This document shows positions 16,641-25,690 of a DNA stretch of 64,000 bases, piece after piece. The position numbers were made by a program, and so were the translations under genes. The first letter of the stretch is position 1, and the number at the start of each line of letters is the position of its first letter. The DNA is from Xanthomonas chitinilytica (lineage in GTDB: Bacteria; Pseudomonadota; Gammaproteobacteria; Xanthomonadales; Xanthomonadaceae). The stretch covers positions 310,001 to 374,000 of the forward strand of contig NZ_JAPCHY010000001.1 of the NCBI RefSeq assembly GCF_026107455.2, given 5' to 3'. The notes under the pieces were generated by a model. That model did no database searches and was not told the DNA's origin. It was given only the letters and a program-made list of their open reading frames with translations.

Positions 16641-18878
16641 ATGTCCCGTACCCCTCTCCCCCTCCCCCGTCGCCATGCCCTGGCCCGTTCGCTGGCCGCC
16701 GCCTGCCTGCTGACCGCACTGGCCCCCGCCCTGGCCGAGACCGCTCCCGCCGACGCCGCGACCACGCTCGACGCGGTCCAGGTCAAGGCCGACCGCGAGC
16801 TCTCCGACTCCTACACCGTCAGGCAGGCCAACACCGCGACCCGGCTCGACCTGTCGCTGCGCCACACCCCGCAGTCGGTCACCGTGGTCACCCGCCAGCG
16901 GCTGGACGACATGGGCCTGACCAGCCTGTCCGACGTGATGGGCCAGGTCACCGGCGTGGCGGTGTCGGTGACCGACAGCGAACGCATCAACTACGTCTCG
17001 CGCGGCTACAACATCAACAACTTCCAGGTCGACGGGATGCTCAACACCTTCGGCGGCTACGTGAAGACCAACACCGACAGCGTGATCTACGAACGCATCG
17101 AAGTGGTGCGCGGCGCCACCGGCCTGACCACCGGTGCCGGCGATCCGTCGGGCACCATCAACTTCGTGCGCAAGCGCCCGACCGACGAATTCGCGATGGG
17201 CGCCAACCTGACGCTGGGGCGCTGGGGCAACCGCCGCCTGGAAGCCGACCTCGGCGGCCCGGTCGCGCTCGACGGCAGGATCCGCGCGCGGGTGGTTGCG
17301 GCCAAGCAGCAGAGCGATTCGTTCCGCGACGTCTACCAGCTGGACAAGGACATCTTCTACGGCATCGTCCAGGCCGACCTGGGCGAGCACACCCTGCTCG
17401 AGGCCGGCTACGAGTACCAGTCGCCCTACACCACCGGCGTGACCTGGGGCGTGGTGCCGTACTGGGGCGCGGACGGGCAGCCGGCCAACCTGCCGCGCTC
17501 GACCAACCTGTCGGCGACCTGGAGCGCGTGGCCGATCGTGGAGAAGACCGCCTTCGCCCGCCTGCAGCACGACTTCGGCAACGAGTGGTCGGTCAAGGCC
17601 GCCTTCACCCGCTCCAGGCGCGACACCCAGGGCAGCGTCTGGTACGGCGCGTCCGGCTATCCGCGCGCGGACGGCAGCGGCGTGGTCGCCTACATCGGCC
17701 AGTTCGGCGAACGCGGCGACATGCAGGTGGCCGACCTCAACCTCGGCGGCCCGTTCCAGCTGTTCGGCCGCGAGCACGAACTGGTGTTCGGCTTCGGCCA
17801 GTCGGTGCGCAAGGGCGAAGTACCGGCCACCGACTACGACCTGTCCATGCCCGGCTACGACCAGGTGCCGGACTGGCGCCACTGGACCGGCGACGTCGCC
17901 CCGTTCCCGGTGACCCGGCTGGGTTACCTGCAATCGCGCGACGAACTGCGCCAGCGCGCCGCCTATGTCGCCGCGCGCCTGCAACTGGCCGACCCGCTGC
18001 TGGCGGTGCTCGGCGCCCGCTACGGCAGCTGGGAAACGCGCAGCTGGAACTATGCCCACGACGACGCCGGCAACCTCACCGGCACCACCCGCGGCGGCTA
18101 CAAGCCGGACGATTCGCTGACCCCGTACCTGGGCCTGGTCTACGACTTCAGCCGCCACTTCAGCGGCTACGTCAGCTATACCGACATCTTCCAGCCGCAG
18201 AACTACCGCGACAAGAACAACAACTACCTCGACCCGGTGGTCGGCGACAACTGGGAGGCCGGCATCAAGGGCGCCTTCTTCGACGGCCGCCTGAACACCT
18301 CCGCGGCGGTGTTCAAGGGCGAGAAGGACAACGTCGCCGAGCTCGACGACTCGGTGCCGGAGAACTCGCTGCCCGACGGCAGCAGTGCCTATCGCTCCAC
18401 CGGCAAGGGCAACAAGGTCGAGGGCTGGGAGCTGGAGGCGCAGGGCAGCATCGGCGAGCACTGGAACCTGTCGGCCGGCTACACCCACGCCAGGATCGAG
18501 AACCGGCTGGGCGTGCGCCAGAACACCACCACCCCGCTCAACCTGTTCCGGCTCAACGCCAGCTGGCGTCCGGGCGGCAGCGACGGCCGCTTCTGGCTGG
18601 GCGGCGGCGCCACCTGGCAGAGCGAGATCTGGCGCAACAGCACCAAGCCGGCGGCCGACTACCTGACCACCGGCCGCACCGAGAGCGCACGCATCACCCA
18701 GGACGCCTTCTACCTGCTCAACCTGTCGGCCGGCTGGCGCTTCGACGAGAACGTCTCCGCGCAGCTGAACATCAACAACCTGCTGGACAAGGCGTACTAC
18801 AACAACGTCGGTTTCTACAACGGCGTGTACTGGGGCGAACCGCGCAACGTGATGCTGACCCTGCGCTGGAAGCTCTGA
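16641..18878 (+). CDS. TonB-dependent siderophore receptor (FhuE/FpvA-like, no signalling domain)
   Basis: A 745-residue receptor. ATG 16641 is chosen because it begins a good signal peptide (MSRTPLPLPRRHALARSLAA, cleavage after LAPALAE near 33); an earlier in-frame ATG at 16524 would add an unlikely leader. The plug contains the siderophore-receptor signature LRHTPQSVTVVTRQRLDD, VSRGYNINNFQVDGM and YERIEVVRGATGLTTGAGDPSGTINFVRKRP. The barrel ends in NVMLTLRWKL. Sequence style matches hydroxamate/mixed ferric-siderophore receptors such as FhuE. The upstream Fur box and downstream DUF3649-PepSY-DUF3325 genes support ferric siderophore uptake. The ligand is not determined. Confidence 0.92.
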   Translation: MSRTPLPLPRRHALARSLAAACLLTALAPALAETAPADAATTLDAVQVKADRELSDSYTVRQANTATRLDLSLRHTPQSVTVVTRQRLDDMGLTSLSDVMGQVTGVAVSVTDSERINYVSRGYNINNFQVDGMLNTFGGYVKTNTDSVIYERIEVVRGATGLTTGAGDPSGTINFVRKRPTDEFAMGANLTLGRWGNRRLEADLGGPVALDGRIRARVVAAKQQSDSFRDVYQLDKDIFYGIVQADLGEHTLLEAGYEYQSPYTTGVTWGVVPYWGADGQPANLPRSTNLSATWSAWPIVEKTAFARLQHDFGNEWSVKAAFTRSRRDTQGSVWYGASGYPRADGSGVVAYIGQFGERGDMQVADLNLGGPFQLFGREHELVFGFGQSVRKGEVPATDYDLSMPGYDQVPDWRHWTGDVAPFPVTRLGYLQSRDELRQRAAYVAARLQLADPLLAVLGARYGSWETRSWNYAHDDAGNLTGTTRGGYKPDDSLTPYLGLVYDFSRHFSGYVSYTDIFQPQNYRDKNNNYLDPVVGDNWEAGIKGAFFDGRLNTSAAVFKGEKDNVAELDDSVPENSLPDGSSAYRSTGKGNKVEGWELEAQGSIGEHWNLSAGYTHARIENRLGVRQNTTTPLNLFRLNASWRPGGSDGRFWLGGGATWQSEIWRNSTKPAADYLTTGRTESARITQDAFYLLNLSAGWRFDENVSAQLNINNLLDKAYYNNVGFYNGVYWGEPRNVMLTLRWKL

Positions 18879-18981
18879 TCCCCCGATCGGGACGATGGCC
18901 GGCGATCGCCGGTTCCGGCCAGGGATGGCCCCCGTTCACCGCGCTGCCGGTCGTGCCGGCAGTGCCATTACCGCCCCCGCA

Positions 18982-19320
18982 ATGAAGGTTCCCTTGGACA
19001 GCACGCATAACGCCAGCGCCCGACTCCACCGTCTCGGCCAGTTCTTCGCCCGCCCCTGGCTGGGGGTGCTGTCGCGCAGCCTGGCCGCGATCTTCGGCGG
19101 CTATGCATTGGCGGCCACTTCCTCGGCATTCATCGCGCTGGCGTTGCCGATGGCCCGCAGCCAGGCGGTGCTGACCGGCATGCTGGTGGCCATCGTGCTG
19201 TGCGCCTGCGCCGCGCTGTGGGCCTTCGCCACCCGCACCGCGCTGCGCGCGTGGGCCGGCATCGCGCTGCCGGCGCTGCTGTTCTGGCTGGGCGCGCGCC
19301 TGCTGGGAGCCGGCGCATGA
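18982..19320 (+). CDS. DUF3649 small inner-membrane protein of siderophore operon
   Basis: A 112-residue protein from ATG 18982 with three hydrophobic helices (about 33-52, 60-82 and 89-107). This small protein, a PepSY-TM protein and a DUF3325 protein commonly follow ferric-siderophore receptors in Proteobacteria. The stop overlaps the next start (ATGA). A role in the inner membrane during iron release or reduction is inferred from that context only. Confidence 0.75.
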   Translation: MKVPLDSTHNASARLHRLGQFFARPWLGVLSRSLAAIFGGYALAATSSAFIALALPMARSQAVLTGMLVAIVLCACAALWAFATRTALRAWAGIALPALLFWLGARLLGAGA

Positions 19321-20951
19321 AGAACGGCTTCCGCCAGTCGATGGCCTGGCTGCACACCTGGACCGGCCTGCTGGTGGGCTGGTTGCTGCTGCTGATCTTC
19401 ATGGCCGGCACCGCCAGCTACTACCGCGAGGAGATCAGCCGCTGGATGCGGCCGGAACTGCCGCGCACCACCGTCGCCAGCGAGGTCGCTGCCGAACGCG
19501 CGGTGGCGTTCCTGCAGCGCAAGGCGCCGCAGGCCGAACTGTGGAGCGTCACCCTGCCCGACCCGCGCAACCCGGCCATGCGCATGTTCTGGCGCAACCC
19601 GGAAAGCATGGTGCAGCCGCCGCCCGAAGGCGGCAAGCGCCGTCGCCGCGGCGGCGGCCGCTTCGGCGACGCCACCCTGGACCCGTCCACCGGGCAGGAG
19701 ATCAGCGCGCGCGAGACCCGCGGCGGCGACTTCTTCTACCGCCTGCATTTCGATCTGCACTACATCCCGGTGCTGTGGGCGCGCTACATCGTCGGCTTCT
19801 GCGCGATGTTCATGCTGGTGGCGATTATCACCGGCGTCATCACCCACAAGAAGATCTTCAAGGACTTCTTCACCTTCCGCCCGGAGAAGGGCCTGCGCTC
19901 GTGGCTGGATTTCCACAACGTCAGCGCGGTGATGGCGCTGCCCTACCACGCCATGATCACCTACACCGGCATCGTCACGCTGATGTTCATGTACCTGCCG
20001 TGGGGAGTGAAGGCGGCCTACCCCAACGACGAGGACGCGTTCTTCAACGAGGCGTTCGGCGGCATGGCCGAGGTCCGCGAAGCCGCGCCCGGCAGCGCCG
20101 CGCCGCTGCCGGTGCGGCAGCTGCTCGACAGCGCGCGCGCGCAATGGCGGGGCGCGGAGATCGCCGGCTTCAGCGTGCACCACCCGGGCAACGCCAACGC
20201 CGCGATCGACATCCGCCAGCGCGACGGCAGGCGCCTGTCGATCGACACCCCGGCCCTGCGCTACGACGCCGTCAGCGGCGAGCTGCTGGAACGCAGCCCC
20301 GCGCCGGGCGGCGCCTCGCAGACCCGTGGCGTGATGTACGGCCTGCACCTGGCCCGCTTCGCCGACTGGGGGCTGCGCGCGCTGTTCTTCGTCTCCGGCC
20401 TGGTCGGCTGCCTGATGGTCGCCAGCGGCGTGGTGCTGTGGGCGGTGAAGGAACGGCCCAAACACGCCAAGTCCGGCAGGACCGGCTTCGGGCTGCGGCT
20501 GGTGGATGCGCTCAACATCGGCGCGGTGGCCGGCCTGCCGATCGCCTTCGCCGCCTATTTCTGGGGCAACCGGCTGCTGCCGGTGGGCATGGCCGGACGC
20601 GCCGCGGCCGAGGCCGACGTGTTCTTCTACGCCTGGGCGGCGGCGCTACTGGCCGCGTTCGCATGGCCGAAGCGGATGATGTGGGCCTGGCAGCTGTACC
20701 TGGGCGCGGTGCTGTTCGCGCTGATCCCGCTGCTCAACGCGCTCACCACCCATGCCCACCTGGGCGTCACCCTCGCCAGCGGCGACTGGGTGCTGGCCGG
20801 CTTCGACCTGTCCATGGTCGCCTTCGGCGCCTGCCTGGCCGTCTGCGGCTGGCGCATGCAGCGCTGGCAGCCGCCGCTGAGCGCGGCCGAGAAGAAGCGC
20901 CGCCAGCAGGCCGCCGCGACCCCGCCGGTCGGTGCGGGAGAAGCGGCATGA
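19317..20951 (+). CDS. PepSY-associated TM protein, probable inner-membrane ferric-siderophore reductase
   Basis: A 544-residue protein coupled to the preceding gene by ATGA. The start SMAWLHTWTGLLVGWLLLLIFMAGTASYYR is the PepSY-TM first helix with the conserved His and Gly residues. Further helices are near 155-180, 215-238, 360-385 and a C-terminal cluster of about four. Histidines in WLHTWTG, FHNVSAVMALPYHAMITYTG and GLHLARFADWG lie at helix ends, as in the haem-binding FpvG-like reductases. In Pseudomonas FpvG reduces ferric pyoverdine in the periplasm; a similar role is likely here. An Arg-rich loop (GGKRRRRGGGRFG) lies in the first periplasmic region. Confidence 0.82.
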   Translation: MKNGFRQSMAWLHTWTGLLVGWLLLLIFMAGTASYYREEISRWMRPELPRTTVASEVAAERAVAFLQRKAPQAELWSVTLPDPRNPAMRMFWRNPESMVQPPPEGGKRRRRGGGRFGDATLDPSTGQEISARETRGGDFFYRLHFDLHYIPVLWARYIVGFCAMFMLVAIITGVITHKKIFKDFFTFRPEKGLRSWLDFHNVSAVMALPYHAMITYTGIVTLMFMYLPWGVKAAYPNDEDAFFNEAFGGMAEVREAAPGSAAPLPVRQLLDSARAQWRGAEIAGFSVHHPGNANAAIDIRQRDGRRLSIDTPALRYDAVSGELLERSPAPGGASQTRGVMYGLHLARFADWGLRALFFVSGLVGCLMVASGVVLWAVKERPKHAKSGRTGFGLRLVDALNIGAVAGLPIAFAAYFWGNRLLPVGMAGRAAAEADVFFYAWAAALLAAFAWPKRMMWAWQLYLGAVLFALIPLLNALTTHAHLGVTLASGDWVLAGFDLSMVAFGACLAVCGWRMQRWQPPLSAAEKKRRQQAAATPPVGAGEAA

Positions 20952-21277
20952 CCGCGCTCGCCATCGCGCTGGCGTATTCCGGCTTCACCGCGCTGTGCCT
21001 GGCGATGGAGAAGCACCAGCTGGAGTTGTACGGCAAGCAGCGCGCCGGCGCGCAGCGGATGCGGGCCTGGCGCATCGTCGGCTGGACGCTGCTGGGCATC
21101 GCCTTCGCCGGCTGCGTGCACGACACCGGCTGGGGCCTGGGCCCCGTGGTCTGGCTGGGCGCGCTGACGGTCAGCGGGCTGTTCCTGGCCTACGCCCTGC
21201 TGCCCTACCGGCCGCGCTGGATCGCGCCGCTGGCCTGGACGCTGCCGGTCATCGGGCTGGCCGTGGCGTTGCTTTGA
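20948..21277 (+). CDS. DUF3325 small inner-membrane protein of siderophore operon
   Basis: A 109-residue protein. The ATG at 20948 overlaps the previous stop (ATGA). Three helices are visible (about 3-20, 42-60 and 66-106). The DUF3325 hallmark YSGFTALCLAMEKHQ is present near the start. It completes a four-gene, tightly coupled uptake unit behind the Fur-regulated receptor. Biochemical role unknown. Confidence 0.78.
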   Translation: MTALAIALAYSGFTALCLAMEKHQLELYGKQRAGAQRMRAWRIVGWTLLGIAFAGCVHDTGWGLGPVVWLGALTVSGLFLAYALLPYRPRWIAPLAWTLPVIGLAVALL

Positions 21278-21280
21278 CCG

Positions 21281-22090
21281 CAGGAGCGACGGAAGTCGCG
21301 AGGCCATGGTTCTTCCCGCTCGAAGCGACCCGAGTTCCCGGCAAGAGCCATCCCTTCGGACTTCGCCTTGGACCGACGATACGGACCTGTCATGCATCCT
21401 GCTTCGCGACTCACGTCGCTCCTGCGAAGAGCAGGGCTTTTGTAGGAGCGACGCAAGTCGCGAAGCCGTCGCTCTTTCAGGTCGAAGCGATCCCGGCGTG
21501 CCGGTGGGAGCGACGCCGCCGAGCTGCACCATGGCCGGGCGATATCGGCCCGTCATGCCGCCCCGGTGTCGCGACTCACGTCGCTCCTACAAAGAGCGTG
21601 GCTTTTGTAGGAGCGACGTAAGTCGCGAGGCCGTCGCTCCTTCAGGTCAAAGCGGTCCCGGCGTGCCGGTGGGAGCGACGCCGCCGAGCTGCAGCATGGC
21701 CGGGCGATATCGGCCCATCGTGCCGCCCCGGTGTCGCGACTCACGTCGCTCCTACAAAGAGCGTGGCTTTTGTAGGAGCGACGCAAGTCGCGAGGCCGTC
21801 GTTCTCCCCGGTCGAAGCGATCCCGGCGTGCCGGCGGGAGCGACGCCGCCGAGCTGCAGCATGGCCGGGCGATATCGGCCCGTCATGCCGCCCTGGTGTC
21901 GCGACTCACGTCGCTCCTACAAGGAGCGTGGCTTTTGTAGGAGCGACGCAAGTCGCGAGGCCGTCGCTCTTTCAGGCCGAAGCGGTCCCGGCGTGCCGGC
22001 GGGAGCGACGCCGCCGAGCTGCAGCATGGCCGGGCGATATCGGCCCCTCGTGCCGCCCCGGTGTCGCGACTGACGTCGCTCCTGCAAAAG
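21281..22090. repeat. Tandem array of ~165-bp units carrying GTAG-type palindromes
   Basis: The motif GTAGGAGCGACG recurs at 21441, 21607, 21772 and 21937 (spacing 166, 165, 165). It is preceded each time by its reverse complement, giving hairpins of about 22 bp extended by AAA/TTTT in the loop. The ~105 bp between hairpins are also nearly identical from unit to unit. A degenerate first unit starts at 21281 and the last half-unit ends near 22090. The palindrome is of the GTAG-headed REP class described in Stenotrophomonas. The array separates the convergent DUF3325 and rlmKL genes. Since 165 is divisible by three, reading frames stay open through it, but these have no start context and are not genes. 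Confidence 0.9.
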
Positions 22091-22101
22091 TGGCGGCGGG
22101 T

Positions 22102-24240
22102 TCAAACGCGCCGCAGCTCCCAGGCGCGGTGGATGCGCGCGTTGCGCTCGAAATCCGGGCCGATGGTCTGTGCCGATATCTCGCGGCAGTCGGCGAACTC
22201 GGCGATGGCGTTCTCTTCCAGCTTGAAACGGCGGAAGTTGTTGGAGAAATACAGCACGCCCTCGGGCGTGAGCCGCGCCACCGCTGCGCGCAGCAGCCGC
22301 ACGTGCTCGCGCTGGATGTCGAAATCATCGGCGCGGGCCGAGTTGGAGAACGTCGGCGGATCGCAGAAAATCACGTCGTAGCGGTTCTTCTCCGCCTCCA
22401 GCCAGGTCACCGCGTCGGCCTGCACCAGCCGGTGCTGGGCGCCGCCCTTGCCGTTGAACGCCAGGTTGTCGGCGCACCACTGCAGGTAGGTGCCGGACAG
22501 GTCGACGCTGGTGGTGGAATCGGCGCCGGCCACCGCTGCCTGCACGCTGGCCACGCCGGTGTAGCAGAACAGGTTGAGGAAGCGCTTGCCGCGCGCCTGC
22601 TGCGCCATGTGCCGGCGCAGCGGGCGGTGGTCCAGGAACAGCCCGGTATCGAGATAGTCGAACAGGTTGACCCGCAGCAGCGCATCGTTCTCGCGCACCA
22701 CGACGAACTCGCCGCGCTGCTCGAAGCGGCCGTACTTGCTGCCGCCCTTGCCGCGCTCGCGCGATTTCAGCGCGACCTGCTCGGCCGGCACCTGGAACAC
22801 CTCGCGCGCGGCGGCCAGCAGTTCGTTGCGGCGGCGGCGCACGTCGGCATCGGGAATCGCAGCCGGGGCGGCATATTCCTGCACGTGCAGGAAGGTGCGG
22901 GCCTTGCCGCCGTCCTCCTGGTAGACGTCGATGGCCGCGGCGTATTCGGGCAGGTCGGCGTCGTAGGCGCGGTAGCAGGTCACGTCCTCGCGCGCACGCC
23001 AGTTCTTGAACTTCCGGATGTTTTTGCGCAGCCGGTTGGCGACCATCTGCGCGCCTTCGCTCAGTTCGCGCGGCTGGCCGGCGTCCTCGCGCTGCGGCAC
23101 CGCGATCGGGTCGCAGACGATCAGCGCGCATTCGATGGCGCCGTTGAACAGCTGGTACTTCTTGCCGGCGCGCAGGCCGGTGGCGAACGCCAGCTCGGCG
23201 CTGCCGCACAGCAGGCTGGCCCGCCACTGCGGCACCGCGCGCCTGAGCGCGTCGCCCAACCGCCGGTACAGCGCGGCATCGGCGGCCAGGCGCTCGTCGT
23301 AGGGCGGATTGCAGACCACGCAGCCGCTTGCCTGCGGCGGCACCTGCACTTCGGCAACGTCGCGCACGCCGAACCAGATCGCCTCGGCCACGCCGGCCAC
23401 TTCGGCGTTCTCCTTCGCCGCACGGATCGCATGCGGGTCGATGTCGCTGCCGTGGATCACCTGCTTCAGCGCGGCGCGGCCGCTGGCCTCGCGTTCGCGC
23501 GCCTCGGCCATCAGCTCCTTCCAGCCGTCGCGGTCGAAGCCCAGCCAGCGGCTGGGCGGAATGCTGCCGTGGCGCTGCAGGCCCGGGGCGACGTCGGCGG
23601 CCATCAGTGCGCCTTCGATCAGCAGCGTGCCGCTGCCGCACATCGGGTCGAGCAGGCCGCCGCCCTCGGCGTGGATCTTCGGCCAGTTGGCGCGCAGCAG
23701 CACCGCCGCGGCCAGGTTCTCCTTCAGCGGCGCCTCGTTCTGCGCCATGCGCCAGCCGCGCCGGTGCATCGGCCCGCCGCCCAGGTCGATCGAGATCGTC
23801 GCCCGGCCCTTGCGCAGCGACAGGTTGATGCGCACGTCCGGGAACTCGACGTTCACCGACGGCCGCTCCAGCCCCTTCTCGCGCAGGCTGTCCACCACCG
23901 CGTCCTTGACCCGCTGCGCGGCGAAGCGCGCGTGGGTGATCGCGGTGCCGGACACGTGCGCGTCCACCGCCAGGGTCAGGTCGGGGCTCAGGTGCCGGTC
24001 CCACGGCAACGCCGCCACGCCCTGGTACAGCGCGGCTTCGTCCGGGCAGTCGAACTCGGCCAGCGGCCACAGCACGCGGCTGGCCAGCCGCGACCACAGC
24101 ACCACGCGCTGCGCATCGCGCAGCCCGCCCTCGGCATTGACCCCGGCGATGGTGGCGGTGGCCTTGGCCAGGCCCAGCGCCGACAGTTCGTCGGCAAGCA
24201 GGTATTCCAGGCCCTTGGCGCAGGAAACGAAGAATTTCAC
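22102..24240 (-). CDS. rlmKL: Bifunctional 23S rRNA methyltransferase RlmKL (G2445 N2 / G2069 N7)
   Basis: A 712-residue fusion enzyme. A GTG start at 24240 gives [20 protein letters not shown], matching family N-termini. It has a THUMP RNA-binding domain (about 40-155) and a first methyltransferase with DPMCGSGT (198-205) and NPPYDERL (311-318) that makes m2G2445. A second methyltransferase in the last ~300 residues has [14 protein letters not shown] and the catalytic loop CDPPTFSNS, making m7G2069. Both marks lie in the peptidyl-transferase region of 23S rRNA. The gene stands alone between repeat clusters. Confidence 0.95.
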   Translation of the reverse strand: MKFFVSCAKGLEYLLADELSALGLAKATATIAGVNAEGGLRDAQRVVLWSRLASRVLWPLAEFDCPDEAALYQGVAALPWDRHLSPDLTLAVDAHVSGTAITHARFAAQRVKDAVVDSLREKGLERPSVNVEFPDVRINLSLRKGRATISIDLGGGPMHRRGWRMAQNEAPLKENLAAAVLLRANWPKIHAEGGGLLDPMCGSGTLLIEGALMAADVAPGLQRHGSIPPSRWLGFDRDGWKELMAEAREREASGRAALKQVIHGSDIDPHAIRAAKENAEVAGVAEAIWFGVRDVAEVQVPPQASGCVVCNPPYDERLAADAALYRRLGDALRRAVPQWRASLLCGSAELAFATGLRAGKKYQLFNGAIECALIVCDPIAVPQREDAGQPRELSEGAQMVANRLRKNIRKFKNWRAREDVTCYRAYDADLPEYAAAIDVYQEDGGKARTFLHVQEYAAPAAIPDADVRRRRNELLAAAREVFQVPAEQVALKSRERGKGGSKYGRFEQRGEFVVVRENDALLRVNLFDYLDTGLFLDHRPLRRHMAQQARGKRFLNLFCYTGVASVQAAVAGADSTTSVDLSGTYLQWCADNLAFNGKGGAQHRLVQADAVTWLEAEKNRYDVIFCDPPTFSNSARADDFDIQREHVRLLRAAVARLTPEGVLYFSNNFRRFKLEENAIAEFADCREISAQTIGPDFERNARIHRAWELRRV

Positions 24241-24311
24241 GGGATGACGATCACGGGGACGGCGCGCGGTGCCGGGGCGCACATTGTACGGGCCAGCCGC
24301 GTGGGGGCGTT

Positions 24312-24400
24312 GCAGGAGCGACGCTGGGTGGCCTCGGGCCATCAGTCGCGACCGGGGTATTCCGGTAGAGAGCCCCGGTCGCGACTGACGTCGCTCCTAC
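24312..24400. repeat. GTAG-type palindromic repeat pair, one arm degenerate
   Basis: The right arm (24378-24400, ending GCTCCTAC) is a full element on the minus strand. The left arm starts GCAGGAGCGACG at 24312 and resumes with CAGTCGCGACC at 24342, separated by an unrelated insert. It lies between rlmKL and the downstream end of the hydrolase gene. Confidence 0.75.
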
Positions 24401-24936
24401 AGCCGCTCCTGCAGTTGCCGCAGCAGCGCCTCGAATTCCCGTGCCGAGGTGTCGACGTGGTCCATCAGCCGGTGGCTGTCGTCGACCAGCAGCAGCCGTA
24501 CCGAACGTCGTTGCGCCCAGGCGATGACCTCGGCCGCCGGGATCAGCTCGTCGTGCCAGGCATGCACCACGCTGGTCGGCACCGGCGCGACGTCCAGCGC
24601 CGGCATCGGCCCCATCGTGGTCGGCGGCACCATCAGGAACAGTCCGCGCACCGGGACCTGCAGCGAGGCGATGGCCGAGATGTAGGCCCCGAGGCTGGAA
24701 CCGGCCAGCACCACCGGGCCGCGCTCGGCCGCCGCGCCGGCCAACCCGACCAGGCGCTGCAACCGCTCCGGCACGTCGCCGACGCGGCTGACCGCATGGC
24801 GGGCATCCAGGTCGGTGTAGTCGGGGCGCTCGTGGGTCCAGCCCAGGCGCTCGGCCACCGCGGCCAGCGCGGTGACCTTGGTGGCGTCCGGGCCGCTTTC
24901 GAAACCATGGGAAAGGATGCAGTGGCCACGGCTCAT
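24397..24936 (-). CDS. Small alpha/beta hydrolase
   Basis: A 179-residue protein from ATG 24936 (MSRGHCILSHGFESGPDATK). The oxyanion segment SHGFESG and the nucleophile elbow GSSLGAYISA (Ser about 87) are visible. So are an acid-containing HAWHDELIP segment (about 136) and the late histidine in DDSHRL. This is a complete, compact alpha/beta hydrolase like the YqiA/YcfP group of small esterases. The substrate is unknown. The stop codon region abuts a GTAG repeat. Confidence 0.78.
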   Translation of the reverse strand: MSRGHCILSHGFESGPDATKVTALAAVAERLGWTHERPDYTDLDARHAVSRVGDVPERLQRLVGLAGAAAERGPVVLAGSSLGAYISAIASLQVPVRGLFLMVPPTTMGPMPALDVAPVPTSVVHAWHDELIPAAEVIAWAQRRSVRLLLVDDSHRLMDHVDTSAREFEALLRQLQERL

Positions 24937-24987
24937 CGTGGCATGGCGGGGGCAATCGAAGTCATGCGCGAATGCTAGCATCCACGC

Positions 24988-25560
24988 ATGCCGCAGACCC
25001 TGCTTCCGCCGCCGATCCGGCTCTCGCCGCTGCCCTACGAATCGAAGCTGCTGCCGCGCGCGATCGCCGACATCGACCTGGTGGTGATCCACTGCACCGA
25101 GCTGCCGGACCTGGCGATGGCCCGCGAGTACGGCGAGCGCGTGCTGTACGACAGCGGCACCGGCAACAGCGGGCATTACTACATCGACCGCGACGGCAGC
25201 ATCCACCAGTACGTGGACGTGGCGCGCACCGCCCACCACGTGCGCGACTTCAACCCGCGCTCGCTCGGCATCGAACTGGTCAACCGCGGGCGCTACCCGC
25301 ACTGGCTGGATTCGCGCCACCAGGCGATGGACGAGGCCTACCCCGCCGCGCAGATCGATGCGTTGCTGGCGCTGCTGCGCTGGCTGCCGCAGGCGCTGCC
25401 TTCGCTGCGCTGGATCGCCGGCCACGAGGAACTGGACACCACCCTGGAAACCGCCAGCGACGATCCCGCGCTGCGGGTGCCGCGCAAGCGCGATCCCGGG
25501 CCGCGCTTCCCCTGGCCGCAGGTGCTGCAAGCCATCGCCCTGCGGCCGCTGCCGCGCTGA
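24988..25560 (+). CDS. N-acetylmuramoyl-L-alanine amidase (Amidase_2, AmpD-like)
   Basis: A 190-residue protein without a signal peptide, as in cytoplasmic AmpD. Zinc-ligand and catalytic positions are visible: His35 in LVVIHCTE, the SGHYYIDRDG segment, His-His in RTAHHVRDFN, and IAGHEELDTT. AmpD-type amidases cut the lactyl bond of anhydro-muropeptides during cell-wall recycling, which influences beta-lactamase induction in related bacteria. It is divergent from the hydrolase gene with a 51-bp gap. Whether it is the housekeeping AmpD or a paralogue cannot be told here. Confidence 0.85.
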   Translation: MPQTLLPPPIRLSPLPYESKLLPRAIADIDLVVIHCTELPDLAMAREYGERVLYDSGTGNSGHYYIDRDGSIHQYVDVARTAHHVRDFNPRSLGIELVNRGRYPHWLDSRHQAMDEAYPAAQIDALLALLRWLPQALPSLRWIAGHEELDTTLETASDDPALRVPRKRDPGPRFPWPQVLQAIALRPLPR

Positions 25561-25690
25561 GCGGTCGCCGGCGCCCCGGCGCCGATGACGGCAGCGCCAT
25601 CAACGCATTCCCGCAGGCCGCAATGCGGCGACCGCCCTCCTGGCAGCGCCCGCCTTCGCCGGCACCGGGAATGGCCGCGCGGCCAGGCGC

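Noticed and set aside
21306..22073. Repeat-protein-like open frame inside the 165-bp array (55-residue periodic peptide)
   Set aside because: The frame stays open only because 165 is a multiple of three. The repeated unit is a palindromic REP-type DNA element seen elsewhere between genes, and no ribosome site or signal is present.
21441..22090. Possible CRISPR array
   Set aside because: Units are 165 bp with nearly identical spacers, not short repeats with unique spacers, and no cas gene is present.
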